Shown here piece after piece: positions 22,605-30,053 of a stretch of DNA of 64,000 nt. Where the stretch lies: NCBI RefSeq assembly GCF_039909015.1, contig NZ_CP150919.1:1960501-2024500 (forward strand), in the 5' to 3' direction. This stretch comes from Pseudomonas grandcourensis (GTDB lineage: Bacteria; Pseudomonadota; Gammaproteobacteria; Pseudomonadales; Pseudomonadaceae). Positions within the stretch are counted from its first letter, which is position 1, and every line of letters starts with the position of its first letter. The translations under genes were made by a program, and so were the position numbers. The notes under the pieces were generated by a model. It ran no database searches and was not told the DNA's origin. It saw only the letters and a program-made list of their open reading frames with translations.

Positions 22605-23102
22605 ATGGCCGAAGACAACCTCAATACAGCCGCCGGCTGCCGAATCTCTATCGGCAGCAAGAACGGCGCCGACACCGAAGCGCTCTACAAGGCCGACACC
22701 TACGTCGAAATTGGCGAGGTCGAAGACCTTGGCGAGTTTGGCGACACCTTCAGTTCCGTGACCTTCACCTCGCTGCGCGATGGCCGGGTGCGCAAGTACA
22801 AGGGCACTGCCGATGCTGGCGACCTGACCTTGGCCGTCGGCCTCGACAACGGCGACCTGGGCCAAGCCAAACTGAAAGTCGCTCACAAGGACCGCAGCAA
22901 GGGCGACTACAACATCAAGATCACGCTGAATGACGGCGATCCTGATGCCACCCCGGCGCTGTTGCCAACCACGTTCTATCTGCGCGGCAAGGTGATGAAC
23001 AACACCGTCGCCGCTGGCGCCGCTGACAACGTGGTTCGCCGCAACGTCACGATCGGCATCAACTCCGACATCCTGGAAATCCTCCCGGCTGCCGCCGCCT
23101 AA
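22605..23102 (+). CDS. major tail tube protein
   Basis: The 165-residue protein begins MAEDNLNTAAGCRISIGSKN and has VEIGEVEDLGEFGDTFSSVTFTSLRDGRVRKYKG, the pattern of lambda V/HK97-type tail tube subunits, with a beta-rich core. Many copies stack to make the tail tube whose length is set by the tape measure. TTGGAGG lies about 10 bases upstream. The following short gap holds a GGGGCC/GGCCCC hairpin at 23107-23122. It lies before the tail assembly chaperone, as usual. Confidence 0.92.
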   Translation: MAEDNLNTAAGCRISIGSKNGADTEALYKADTYVEIGEVEDLGEFGDTFSSVTFTSLRDGRVRKYKGTADAGDLTLAVGLDNGDLGQAKLKVAHKDRSKGDYNIKITLNDGDPDATPALLPTTFYLRGKVMNNTVAAGAADNVVRRNVTIGINSDILEILPAAAA

Positions 23103-23141
23103 CCTGCGGGGCCTCGGCCCCGACTTACAAGGATTCGCCAC

Positions 23142-23471
23142 ATGAGCAAGACCCTGCTCGGTACCGTCGACATTACGCTCGATGGCGAGACTTACACCCT
23201 GAAGCCCACTCTTGGCGCGGTGCGAGCGATTGAGGCCCACTTTGGTGGTTTGCGCGGCGCGTCTCAGGCAATCAATGCCCTGAGCGTTGATGGTTGCGCT
23301 GTGATCATCGCCAGCGGTGCAGGCCTGACCGGGAAAGCCGCCGAGGCCATCCCTGAGCAGGTTTGGCAGGAAGGCGTCCTGGAAGTGTCCGTTAAGCTCA
23401 ATGCCTACCTGGTGGTGCTGTACAACCCAAAGGGGCCCGACGCGGGAAAGAATCAGCCAGCGGTGGGGTAA
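23142..23471 (+). CDS. tail assembly chaperone (lambda G-like)
   Basis: The 109-residue protein occupies the place of lambda G between the tail tube and tape measure genes: GTVDITLDGETYTLKPTLGAVRAIEAHFGGLRGASQAI followed by a helical C-terminal half. It would coat the tape measure protein during tail assembly. A perfect GGGAAAG heptamer at 23444-23450, in the right phase, allows some ribosomes to slip back one base and make a longer G-T-like protein. The unslipped product ends at TAA 23469-23471. Confidence 0.87.
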   Translation: MSKTLLGTVDITLDGETYTLKPTLGAVRAIEAHFGGLRGASQAINALSVDGCAVIIASGAGLTGKAAEAIPEQVWQEGVLEVSVKLNAYLVVLYNPKGPDAGKNQPAVG

Positions 23472-23719
23472 GCGTCGTAGAGAACGGCAGCTATGTCGAT
23501 CGGCTTTACGCGATGGCCACCGGCTGGCTCGGATGGCCGCCGGATTTGGCCTGGACTACTCCGCTTCCTGAGCTGTTCCTAGCCATGGATGCTCGGGTTG
23601 AGTGGGCGCAGATGACCAATCCCTTCGGCGGAAAGAAGGCACCCAAAGCAGGCAAACCATCACCGTCAACCGTAGCGGACAAGCTGCGCCACGCGCTGAC
23701 GGGCAGGCAGGCGGCATAG
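23142..23719 (+). CDS. frameshifted G-T-type tail chaperone
   Basis: If ribosomes move back one base at GGGAAAG, 103 codons of the upstream frame join 89 codons of the -1 frame (23450-23716, stop 23717-23719), making a 192-residue protein. The -1 frame has no stop between the slip site and 23717. The extension reads ESASGGVSVVENGSYVDRLY, then GWLGWPPDLAWTTPLPELFLAM, and ends with a Lys/Ala/Pro-rich segment. In lambda the T domain recruits the tube subunits. The only ATG in that frame (23513) has no ribosome-binding site, which argues for frameshifting rather than separate translation. Confidence 0.82.
23444..23450 (+). promoter_or_regulatory. -1 frameshift slippery heptamer GGGAAAG
   Basis: The heptamer is in phase as G-GGA-AAG relative to the chaperone frame, the X-XXY-YYZ form, and is the same sequence known for lambda G/G-T. 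Confidence 0.85.
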
Positions 23720-23761
23720 CATTTTGATAGTCTTCACCAATTAATGGCGAGGGATTGACGA

Positions 23762-24097
23762 ATGCAAAAGCTGATAGTGATGCTTCCGGTTTTTTTGTTG
23801 TTGGCGGCGTGTGGACAGTCAGATGCGGACAAGGCAAGGCAGAAGGCCGAAATGACTGAGATACGATATCAGCGTGTGGCTAGGGAGTTTGTATCAGGAG
23901 TTTTGAAAGATCCGGGCAGTGCCGAGTTTCGTAATCAGCGCGGGTTTTGTGGTGAGGTGAATTCGAAGAACTCATTTGGCGGGTATGTCGGTTTCAAGAG
24001 GTTTATTGCTGCAACCAAAGAGATGGTCGTTTTTGAGAAAGATGGACGTATGAGCTCAAGCGAATTTGAGCAAGCATGGTCTAAGCTTTGCAGTTAG
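23762..24097 (+). CDS. small lipoprotein, likely accessory (moron)
   Basis: The 111-residue protein has a type II signal peptide: MQK, a hydrophobic stretch and the lipobox LLAAC with Cys17 as the lipidated residue. The rest is soluble and contains GFCGEVNSKNSFGGYVGFKRF and a second Cys near the end. It is more AT-rich than its neighbours, has GAGGG before its ATG and its own UUCG-loop terminator just after, and is set between the tail chaperone and tape measure genes, where phages have no structural need for it. It may be a lysogeny-expressed envelope protein, for instance for superinfection exclusion, but this is inference. Confidence 0.8.
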   Translation: MQKLIVMLPVFLLLAACGQSDADKARQKAEMTEIRYQRVAREFVSGVLKDPGSAEFRNQRGFCGEVNSKNSFGGYVGFKRFIAATKEMVVFEKDGRMSSSEFEQAWSKLCS

Positions 24098-24112
24098 TTT
24101 TTTTAACATTAC

Positions 24113-24135
24113 CACCCGCTTCGGCGGGTTTTTTT
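24113..24135 (+). terminator. UUCG-loop terminator before tape measure gene
   Basis: ACCCGC-TTCG-GCGGGT (24114-24129) with seven T's, followed within a few bases by CTGGAG of the tape measure gene. Confidence 0.85.
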
Positions 24136-24151
24136 ATGCCTGGAGAAAAGC

Positions 24152-27100
24152 ATGGCCGATACCGACGTACAGGGGATGCTCGTCCGCATCGAGGCGACCA
24201 CTGCCCAGCTGCGTCAGGAGATGGCGCGTGCAGACTCCAGCGTTGCCCAAACGTCCGGTAAGATTGACAAGAGCCTGGGGCGGGTCGACACCGCCTTCGA
24301 CCGTGCTGGTGAACGCGCACAACATGCCTCAGGGCTGATCAAGAATGCCCTAGCTACCGCTATTGGCGTAGCAGGGATTGGGACGATCATTGAGGCGGCC
24401 GACTCCTACGGCCAGATGTCTGACCGCATCGGTATGGCCACTGTGAGCGTTGGCGAATACGACCTGGTGCAGCAGCGGTTGCTGGATACCGCCAAGCGTA
24501 CCTACCGCCCATTGAGTGAGGCGCAGGAGCTTTACATCCGGACAGCTGACAGCTTGAAGTCGATGGGATACGACACAGGCCAGGCGCTGGACGTGATGGA
24601 CAGCTTCAGCTTTCTGCTGGTGACCAACTCGGCCTCAGCCGATAAAGCCAGTGTCGCCATCGATGCGTATTCGAAAGCGTTGCAGACCGGAAAGGTTGAG
24701 GCCGATGGCTGGCAATCGATCCTCGCGGCAATGCCGACAGTGGTCGACACGATCACGAAGTCTACTGGCAGGACAGCCGAGGAGATTCGCAGCCTTGGTG
24801 CCCAGGGCAAGCTCAGCCTGGACTTACTTACGGAGGGTCTGCAGAAGTCTGCGAAAGCAAATGGTGAGTTAGCCGACGGCATGAGTATTGCGGTCCGCGA
24901 TGCTGTGCAGAACCTATCCAACGCATTCGGCGTTTATGTGGGGCGCCTGAACGAAACCACAGACTTCACCGGTGTTCTCGGAAAAGCCATCAGCCTTGTT
25001 GGGGACAACTTCGAAACCCTGGCCGACGTCGCGATCATGGCTGCCGTGGCAGCTCTTTCACGATATGGCGCACTTGCGGCGACATCAGCAGCGACCGCAA
25101 CTTACTCTGCTTACAAGGATGTTGCGGCCAGGAAGGCTCAGGCAACGGCGGTTTTGTTGGTGGCGCAGGCTGAGCAGCAAAAGGCCCAAACATCGGTCTT
25201 CCTTGCGGAGAAGGAAGCCATTGCAGCGCGCGGCACTGCTGTCCAGACACAGATGTCGCTGCAGCTTGCTGAGGCTCGGCTGGCAGAGACGCGTGCTACC
25301 AAAGCTGTAGAGGCTGCACAGGTTGGTGTGAGTCGCGCCGGTGTAGGTCTGGTAGGAATGCTTGGGGGGCCGGTAGGTGTAGCGGCGCTGGCAATCGGTG
25401 CAGCCACCGCATTCCTCACTCTTCGCAATAACACCAGCGTCCTTGAGGAGAAGCTAGGCGATCTCAGCGACCCACTGGACAAGCTTGCGGAGAAGTTTAA
25501 CAAGCTCAACAGGGCCACACAGTCCGTCACCTTGCGCGAGTTGCGCACGTCAATCGCGGATACAGAAAAGGACCTCGCCACAGCCGCCGGCTCGATCGCT
25601 TTCGAGTTTCAGGCAAGCTTGACCAACGCCGGTCTTGCCGGTGCTTCTGGTTTTATGGGCGGTATAGCTCCGCTACCAGCCGAGTTTCAATCGGCGATGG
25701 ACCTCGTCAACAACGCCGTTGCCGACTCAGCAAAGGGGCAGGCAGTAGATTGGAAGGTCGTGGCGGATCAGGTCAGACTGATTCCTGGTGTCACAGAGGA
25801 AATGGCCCAGTCGATTGAGACCGGGCAAATCAAGGTTTCCGATCTCACAGTAACCCTCGATAAGCAGCGGCAGACGCTGGCAGAACTGACTGGCGAGACA
25901 GACGCCAATACCGCGGCTCGTGGAAAGAACAACGCCGCAATTGCTGCTGCGGATCAGGTCGGTCAGAAATACATCGAGCAACTACAAAAGCAGCTGGGTG
26001 CCGCCCAGGACAAAACAGCCCTCGAAGCAGCAAACAGGTTCATTGCCGAGAACACCGACCTTACGGAGGGCATGATCGTTGCCATCCGCTCGGCGGCAGC
26101 CGCCAAAGATGCACAGAAGGCCGCCGATGATGCAGCTGCCAAGGCGTCAAAAAAGAGTGCCAGCGAATCAGAGTCGGCTGCCAAGCAGCAGCTCAAGTCC
26201 TTCGGCACAGCCGAGGAAGGCTACAAGCGCCAGATCGATCTGATCAACACCAGCGGCGACAAGCAAAAAGACGCCACTGAGGTAATGAAGCTTTCCTTCG
26301 AACTGCAGGAAGGAAAGCTCGGGAAACTGAGCGAAGCGCAAAAGAAAAAGCTCATGGGCATGGCCGCCGAGCTGGACGCGCTGAACAAGCTGAAGAAAGC
26401 CAATGAAGACGATCTGAAGCTGACCGCCTTCAAGGCCGCCCAGGCTATTGGCACGCAAACCACACGGGATGGCTTCGATCAGGAGCTGGCCGGTATTGGC
26501 ATGGGTGATAAGGCCAGGGATCGCATGCGTGCTGACCTGGCTCTTCGGCAGAAGTATGTCGCTGACCTGGCCAGTTTAAATGAGCAACGCAACACCGGGC
26601 AGATTTCGCCGGAGCTGTATGCCAACGAAACCATGGTTCTTCAGGATGAACTGGCGAAGCGACTGCGGGCGCAGCAGGACTTCTATGCTGCAACGGATGA
26701 GCAGCAAACCAACTGGATGAATGGCGTCAATGAGGCGTGGGCCAACTATGCCGACTACGCGCAGAACTACTCGGCCCAGGCCGCCGACTTCACGTCCGGG
26801 GCCTTGGACACCGCCACCGGTGAGATGGGTACGTTTTTTTCTGATGTGGCCCGCGGCGCAGAAGATGCCGGTGATGCTTTAGGCGACATGGTCGGCAACT
26901 TTGCCAAGTCGATGCTGAAGGCGCTGGGCGACATGGCCGCGCAGTGGCTTATCTACCAGGGCGTGCAGATGCTGGTCGGGAAGACCACTCAGGCAACAGC
27001 GGCAGGGACGCTCGGAGCCAATGCGGCGGCGATGTCTTTGCAGGCTGGGCTGAACGCCTACGCCTCCACTGCGGCGATTCCGATCATTGGCCCGGCGGCC

Positions 27101-27547
27101 GCGCCTGCTGCAATGGCTACGGCGTTGAGCGTCACGGGTCCACTTGCTTCGGCGGTTGGCATGACGGCCATGTCTGGTGTTGGCTTTATGGAGGGTGGCT
27201 ACACCGGTAATGGGCGACGTGACGAAGTTGCCGGTCCGGTCCACCGTGGCGAGTACGTGTTCAACTCGGAGGCTACGGCGCGGATTGGCGTTGGAACCCT
27301 GGAGGCAATGGCCAACGGCAAGGCTGCGATGATCAGGCCGTCTGGCAGCGGCGGTGGTGATTCTTCATCCAGCGGGCCGGCTCCCATCGTTTTCAACGCT
27401 CCGGTGACCGTGCAGGCACAGCCAGGTATGAGTGAGCAACAGGCGCAAATGCAGGGCGAGTCAATCAGTGCCGGCCTTGAATCGCGGTTCGGTCAGTTTC
27501 TCGATCGGGAAATGCGCCAAGGTGGAAGACTCTGGAGGCGTAACTGA
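24152..27547 (+). CDS. tape measure protein
   Basis: The 1131-residue protein is long, helical and Ala/Gln-rich. Residues 50-230 contain the conserved tape measure start region (GIGTIIEAADSYGQMSDRIGMATVS and LYIRTADSLKSMG), followed by coiled coil segments (about 310-380 and 660-800), a hydrophobic patch near residues 396-425 and another near 970-1010, and a C-terminal Gly/Gln-rich end. It sets tail length and may cross the inner membrane during DNA ejection. At about 1130 residues the tail would be of roughly 170 nm if 1.5 Å per residue holds, which is an estimate from family behaviour. Confidence 0.95.
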   Translation: MADTDVQGMLVRIEATTAQLRQEMARADSSVAQTSGKIDKSLGRVDTAFDRAGERAQHASGLIKNALATAIGVAGIGTIIEAADSYGQMSDRIGMATVSVGEYDLVQQRLLDTAKRTYRPLSEAQELYIRTADSLKSMGYDTGQALDVMDSFSFLLVTNSASADKASVAIDAYSKALQTGKVEADGWQSILAAMPTVVDTITKSTGRTAEEIRSLGAQGKLSLDLLTEGLQKSAKANGELADGMSIAVRDAVQNLSNAFGVYVGRLNETTDFTGVLGKAISLVGDNFETLADVAIMAAVAALSRYGALAATSAATATYSAYKDVAARKAQATAVLLVAQAEQQKAQTSVFLAEKEAIAARGTAVQTQMSLQLAEARLAETRATKAVEAAQVGVSRAGVGLVGMLGGPVGVAALAIGAATAFLTLRNNTSVLEEKLGDLSDPLDKLAEKFNKLNRATQSVTLRELRTSIADTEKDLATAAGSIAFEFQASLTNAGLAGASGFMGGIAPLPAEFQSAMDLVNNAVADSAKGQAVDWKVVADQVRLIPGVTEEMAQSIETGQIKVSDLTVTLDKQRQTLAELTGETDANTAARGKNNAAIAAADQVGQKYIEQLQKQLGAAQDKTALEAANRFIAENTDLTEGMIVAIRSAAAAKDAQKAADDAAAKASKKSASESESAAKQQLKSFGTAEEGYKRQIDLINTSGDKQKDATEVMKLSFELQEGKLGKLSEAQKKKLMGMAAELDALNKLKKANEDDLKLTAFKAAQAIGTQTTRDGFDQELAGIGMGDKARDRMRADLALRQKYVADLASLNEQRNTGQISPELYANETMVLQDELAKRLRAQQDFYAATDEQQTNWMNGVNEAWANYADYAQNYSAQAADFTSGALDTATGEMGTFFSDVARGAEDAGDALGDMVGNFAKSMLKALGDMAAQWLIYQGVQMLVGKTTQATAAGTLGANAAAMSLQAGLNAYASTAAIPIIGPAAAPAAMATALSVTGPLASAVGMTAMSGVGFMEGGYTGNGRRDEVAGPVHRGEYVFNSEATARIGVGTLEAMANGKAAMIRPSGSGGGDSSSSGPAPIVFNAPVTVQAQPGMSEQQAQMQGESISAGLESRFGQFLDREMRQGGRLWRRN

Positions 27548-27891
27548 TGGCCGAAGTATTCATTTACGACGTTCAGCTGGGAGCTGATGGCGATGTGTCG
27601 CAATCAACCTGGGAGAACGAATTCGGTGATGGCTACGTCCAGGCTGGAGGGATTGGCATCAACACGAAACGCCAGGTCTGGAACCTCACGCACACCGGAT
27701 CTTTGGAGGTGGGCGATGAGTTGCCGTTGGTGCTGGCGTTCCTTGATCGTCACGAGGGTTACAAATCCTTCCTCTGGACACCACCGGGTGGCGTGCAAGG
27801 CCGGTACCGCTGTACTGGGTACAAGTCGCGTCCACAAGGCAGCACGATTTATACGCTGACCTTCGTCTTCAGGCAGGTCTACACCCCCTGA
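27547..27891 (+). CDS. minor tail protein (lambda M-like)
   Basis: The 114-residue protein has the marks of lambda M / phage_min_tail proteins: a compact beta-rich sequence with VSQSTWENEFGDGYVQAGGIGINTKRQVW, HEGYKSFLWTPPGG and IYTLTFVFRQVYTP. It forms part of the tail tip between the tape measure and J. ATG 27547 overlaps the tape measure stop as TGATG. Order M-L-K-I-J follows lambda exactly in this prophage. Confidence 0.9.
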   Translation: MAEVFIYDVQLGADGDVSQSTWENEFGDGYVQAGGIGINTKRQVWNLTHTGSLEVGDELPLVLAFLDRHEGYKSFLWTPPGGVQGRYRCTGYKSRPQGSTIYTLTFVFRQVYTP

Positions 27892-27906
27892 TCCATCACT
27901 CAATCG

Positions 27907-27931
27907 AGCCCCGCCAAGTGCGGGGCTTTCT
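27907..27931 (+). terminator. hairpin before the L-like gene, followed by CTGGAG
   Basis: GCCCCGC and GCGGGGC (27908-27914, 27920-27926) with a five-base loop and TTTC; TTCTGGAGG follows as ribosome-binding site. Confidence 0.7.
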
Positions 27932-27945
27932 ATTTCTGGAGGCTC

Positions 27946-28647
27946 ATGAACTACAGCACTGATATCCAGAAGCTCGAGCCGGGCAACCAGATTCGGCTTT
28001 TCGAGCTCGATGCCACTCGCCTGGGGGCAAACCTCTGGCGCTTTCATGGACATGCCCAGGAGGGCGACATCATCTGGCAGGGGCAGGTTTATTCACCGCT
28101 CCAAATCACGGCAAAAGGTTTCGATATTCGGGGTGATGGCCGTCCGGCGTCGCCGACGTTGCAGGTGGCCAACGAGTTGGGTGGTGTTCCCGGCGCTATC
28201 ACCGCGCTGTGCTTGCAGTTCCGTGATTTGGCCGGTGCCAAGGTGCGGGTCATCGAAACGTTTCGGCACTTTCTGGACGCGGCGAACTTCCCTGGGGGAA
28301 ACCCTACGGCCAGTGATCAGAGCAAGATCAACCTCTGGTACATCGAGCAGAAGACCGAAGAAAGTCGCGCCGCTGTGGTGTTTTCGCTGTCGAGTCCCAC
28401 GGACATGGAAGGCCAGCAACTGCCGTCGCAACAGATCACCAAGCTCTGCCGATGGGCTTGTCGCGGCGGGTACCGAGGAGAGGCCTGTGCGTACACCGGC
28501 ACCGCCATGTTCGACAAAAAAAATCAGCCCACCGACAACCCTGCGCTCGATCGCTGCGGCGGCTGGTGGAGCAGCTGCAAGCTGCGCGGCAACACTCGCC
28601 GGTTCGGCGGGTCAATGGGCGCGAGCCTGATCGCAAGCTCGAGGTAA
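27946..28647 (+). CDS. minor tail protein (lambda L-like, Fe-S type)
   Basis: The 233-residue protein matches lambda L: beta-rich N-terminal two thirds (VYSPLQITAKGFDIRGDGRPASPTL) and a Cys-rich C-terminus. Cys168, Cys172, Cys181 and Cys near 202 and 209 lie in LCRWACRGGYRGEACAYTG and DRCGGWWSSCK; lambda L is known to bind a 4Fe-4S cluster through four Cys in this region. It belongs to the tail tip complex. TTTCTGGAGG precedes ATG 27946. Confidence 0.9.
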   Translation: MNYSTDIQKLEPGNQIRLFELDATRLGANLWRFHGHAQEGDIIWQGQVYSPLQITAKGFDIRGDGRPASPTLQVANELGGVPGAITALCLQFRDLAGAKVRVIETFRHFLDAANFPGGNPTASDQSKINLWYIEQKTEESRAAVVFSLSSPTDMEGQQLPSQQITKLCRWACRGGYRGEACAYTGTAMFDKKNQPTDNPALDRCGGWWSSCKLRGNTRRFGGSMGASLIASSR

Positions 28648-28650
28648 TCC

Positions 28651-29433
28651 ATGCGCATCAACAAACAATTGCAGGACGCGATTCGCGCTCACGCGGAACG
28701 CTCGTATCCGGCCGAAGCCTGTGGGCTGCTGATCAAATCCGCCGGCGGCCGTGAATATGTGCCGTGTGCCAACTTGGCGAAAACTGACCGGGAAAACTTC
28801 CAGATTTGCGAGCGGGACCAGGCCGCCGCAGAAGATCGCGGCGAAGTACTGGCGATTATTCACAGCCACCCGGACAAGGCACCGACACCAAGCATGGCCG
28901 ATCGAGTCAGTTGCGAACTGCATGAACTGCCGTGGGGCATTGTCGGGTGGCCGGGTGGCGAGTTCGAATGGTTCAACCCATCGGGTTTCCAGGCACCGTT
29001 GTTGGGTCGGGACTTCTCGCATGGTTTGCTGGATTGCTGGGCCGCTTGCCGCGACTGGTATGCCCGGGAAGCCGGGCTGCAATTGCCGAACTTTGAGCGA
29101 CATGACCTGTGGTGGGAGGACGAGGCAGGGCCGAGCCTGTACGAAGACAACTTCAAAGCCGCCGGTTTCTACCAGGTGGAAACGGCGCGGCGCGGCGACA
29201 TGCTGGTGTTGCAGATCCCGACCCCGGGCCGAAACTGCTTTCATCCCAACCATGCGGCGATCTACTTGGGTGATGAGCCCGCTTTGGTCAGTGAGCCTGC
29301 GGCTACCCTGGGCGGCGTCGGCCCATTCATTTACCACCACATGCCCGGGCGTCTCGCCAGTCGTGAAGTCTACGGCTGGTCGCAGGCCAATCGGGTGAAG
29401 TTGATTCTTCGGCATAAGGACTACCGCCCGTGA
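28651..29433 (+). CDS. tail tip assembly protein (lambda K-like, JAMM plus NlpC/P60)
   Basis: The 260-residue protein fuses two hydrolase folds as lambda K does. The JAMM/MPN+ metalloprotease part has Glu22, His71-Ser-His73-Pro and Ser81-x2-Asp84. The NlpC/P60 part has catalytic Cys129 (LLDCWAAC) and His near 200 (HPNHAAIYL). It helps tip assembly and may cut murein or process a partner at entry. It starts four bases after L and overlaps the I-like gene by four bases, which uses GTG. Confidence 0.93.
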   Translation: MRINKQLQDAIRAHAERSYPAEACGLLIKSAGGREYVPCANLAKTDRENFQICERDQAAAEDRGEVLAIIHSHPDKAPTPSMADRVSCELHELPWGIVGWPGGEFEWFNPSGFQAPLLGRDFSHGLLDCWAACRDWYAREAGLQLPNFERHDLWWEDEAGPSLYEDNFKAAGFYQVETARRGDMLVLQIPTPGRNCFHPNHAAIYLGDEPALVSEPAATLGGVGPFIYHHMPGRLASREVYGWSQANRVKLILRHKDYRP

Positions 29434-30014
29434 AACGCACCATAAAATTGGGTGGCGTGCTGGGGAAGCGCTTCGGCCGCCAGTACGTGCTGGATATCCA
29501 CGGCGTGCGCGATGCGATGAGCGCGCTGTGCAACATGAAGCCAGGCTTCGAGCAGTTTCTTCGCCAAGCTGAGGAGCGGGGCCTTGTCTTCGCTGTGTTC
29601 GTCGATGATCGAAACATCGCTGAAGCTGAGCTCGACCTGAAGGATTCCAGCGGCGGCGATATCCGCATCATGCCGATCATTCAGGGCAGCAAACAGGCGG
29701 GCATGTTTCAAACCCTGCTCGGTGTGGCGCTGATCGTGGGGGGGATGTTCACCGGTGGCACGACCTCAACGTTGGGCATGGCCTTGCTCGCCGGTGGTGC
29801 CGCTGTGGGGCTGGGGGGCGTAGTGCAAATGCTGTCGCCCACCACGAAGTCCAACACCGGCGACAAGAACGAGGACGGCAACAACCCCAGCTACGGCTTC
29901 GGCGGAGCAGTTACGACCATTGCTCAGGGCAACCCCTACCCGCTGCTTTATGGCGAACGGGAGATCGGCGGGGCGATTGAGTCCGGCGGAATCTACACCC
30001 AAGACAACATCTAA
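29430..30014 (+). CDS. tail tip assembly protein (lambda I-like)
   Basis: The GTG-started 194-residue protein matches the Lambda_tail_I family: an N-terminal ubiquitin-like part (RTIKLGGVLGKRFGRQYVLDI to about 90), a Gly-rich hydrophobic hinge (TLLGVALIVGGMFTGGTTSTLGMALLAGGAAVGLGG at about 92-128, likely a membrane-inserting stretch) and a C-terminal segment with NPYPLLYGEREIGGAIESGGIY. It is thought to accompany K and J in assembling the tip. The gene overlaps K by four bases. Confidence 0.9.
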   Translation: MKRTIKLGGVLGKRFGRQYVLDIHGVRDAMSALCNMKPGFEQFLRQAEERGLVFAVFVDDRNIAEAELDLKDSSGGDIRIMPIIQGSKQAGMFQTLLGVALIVGGMFTGGTTSTLGMALLAGGAAVGLGGVVQMLSPTTKSNTGDKNEDGNNPSYGFGGAVTTIAQGNPYPLLYGEREIGGAIESGGIYTQDNI

Positions 30015-30016
30015 CG

Positions 30017-30036
30017 ACCCGCTTCGGCGGGTTTTT
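30017..30036 (+). terminator. UUCG-loop terminator before J gene
   Basis: ACCCGC-TTCG-GCGGGT (30017-30032) with a T5 tract, then TTCTGGAG as ribosome-binding site of the next gene. It is the same hairpin as at 24114. Confidence 0.75.
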
Positions 30037-30053
30037 GCATTCTGGAGAGGCGA

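Noticed and set aside
23462..23471. GGTGGGG near the chaperone stop as the frameshift site
   Set aside because: It does not fit X-XXY-YYZ in phase, while GGGAAAG twelve bases upstream does exactly.
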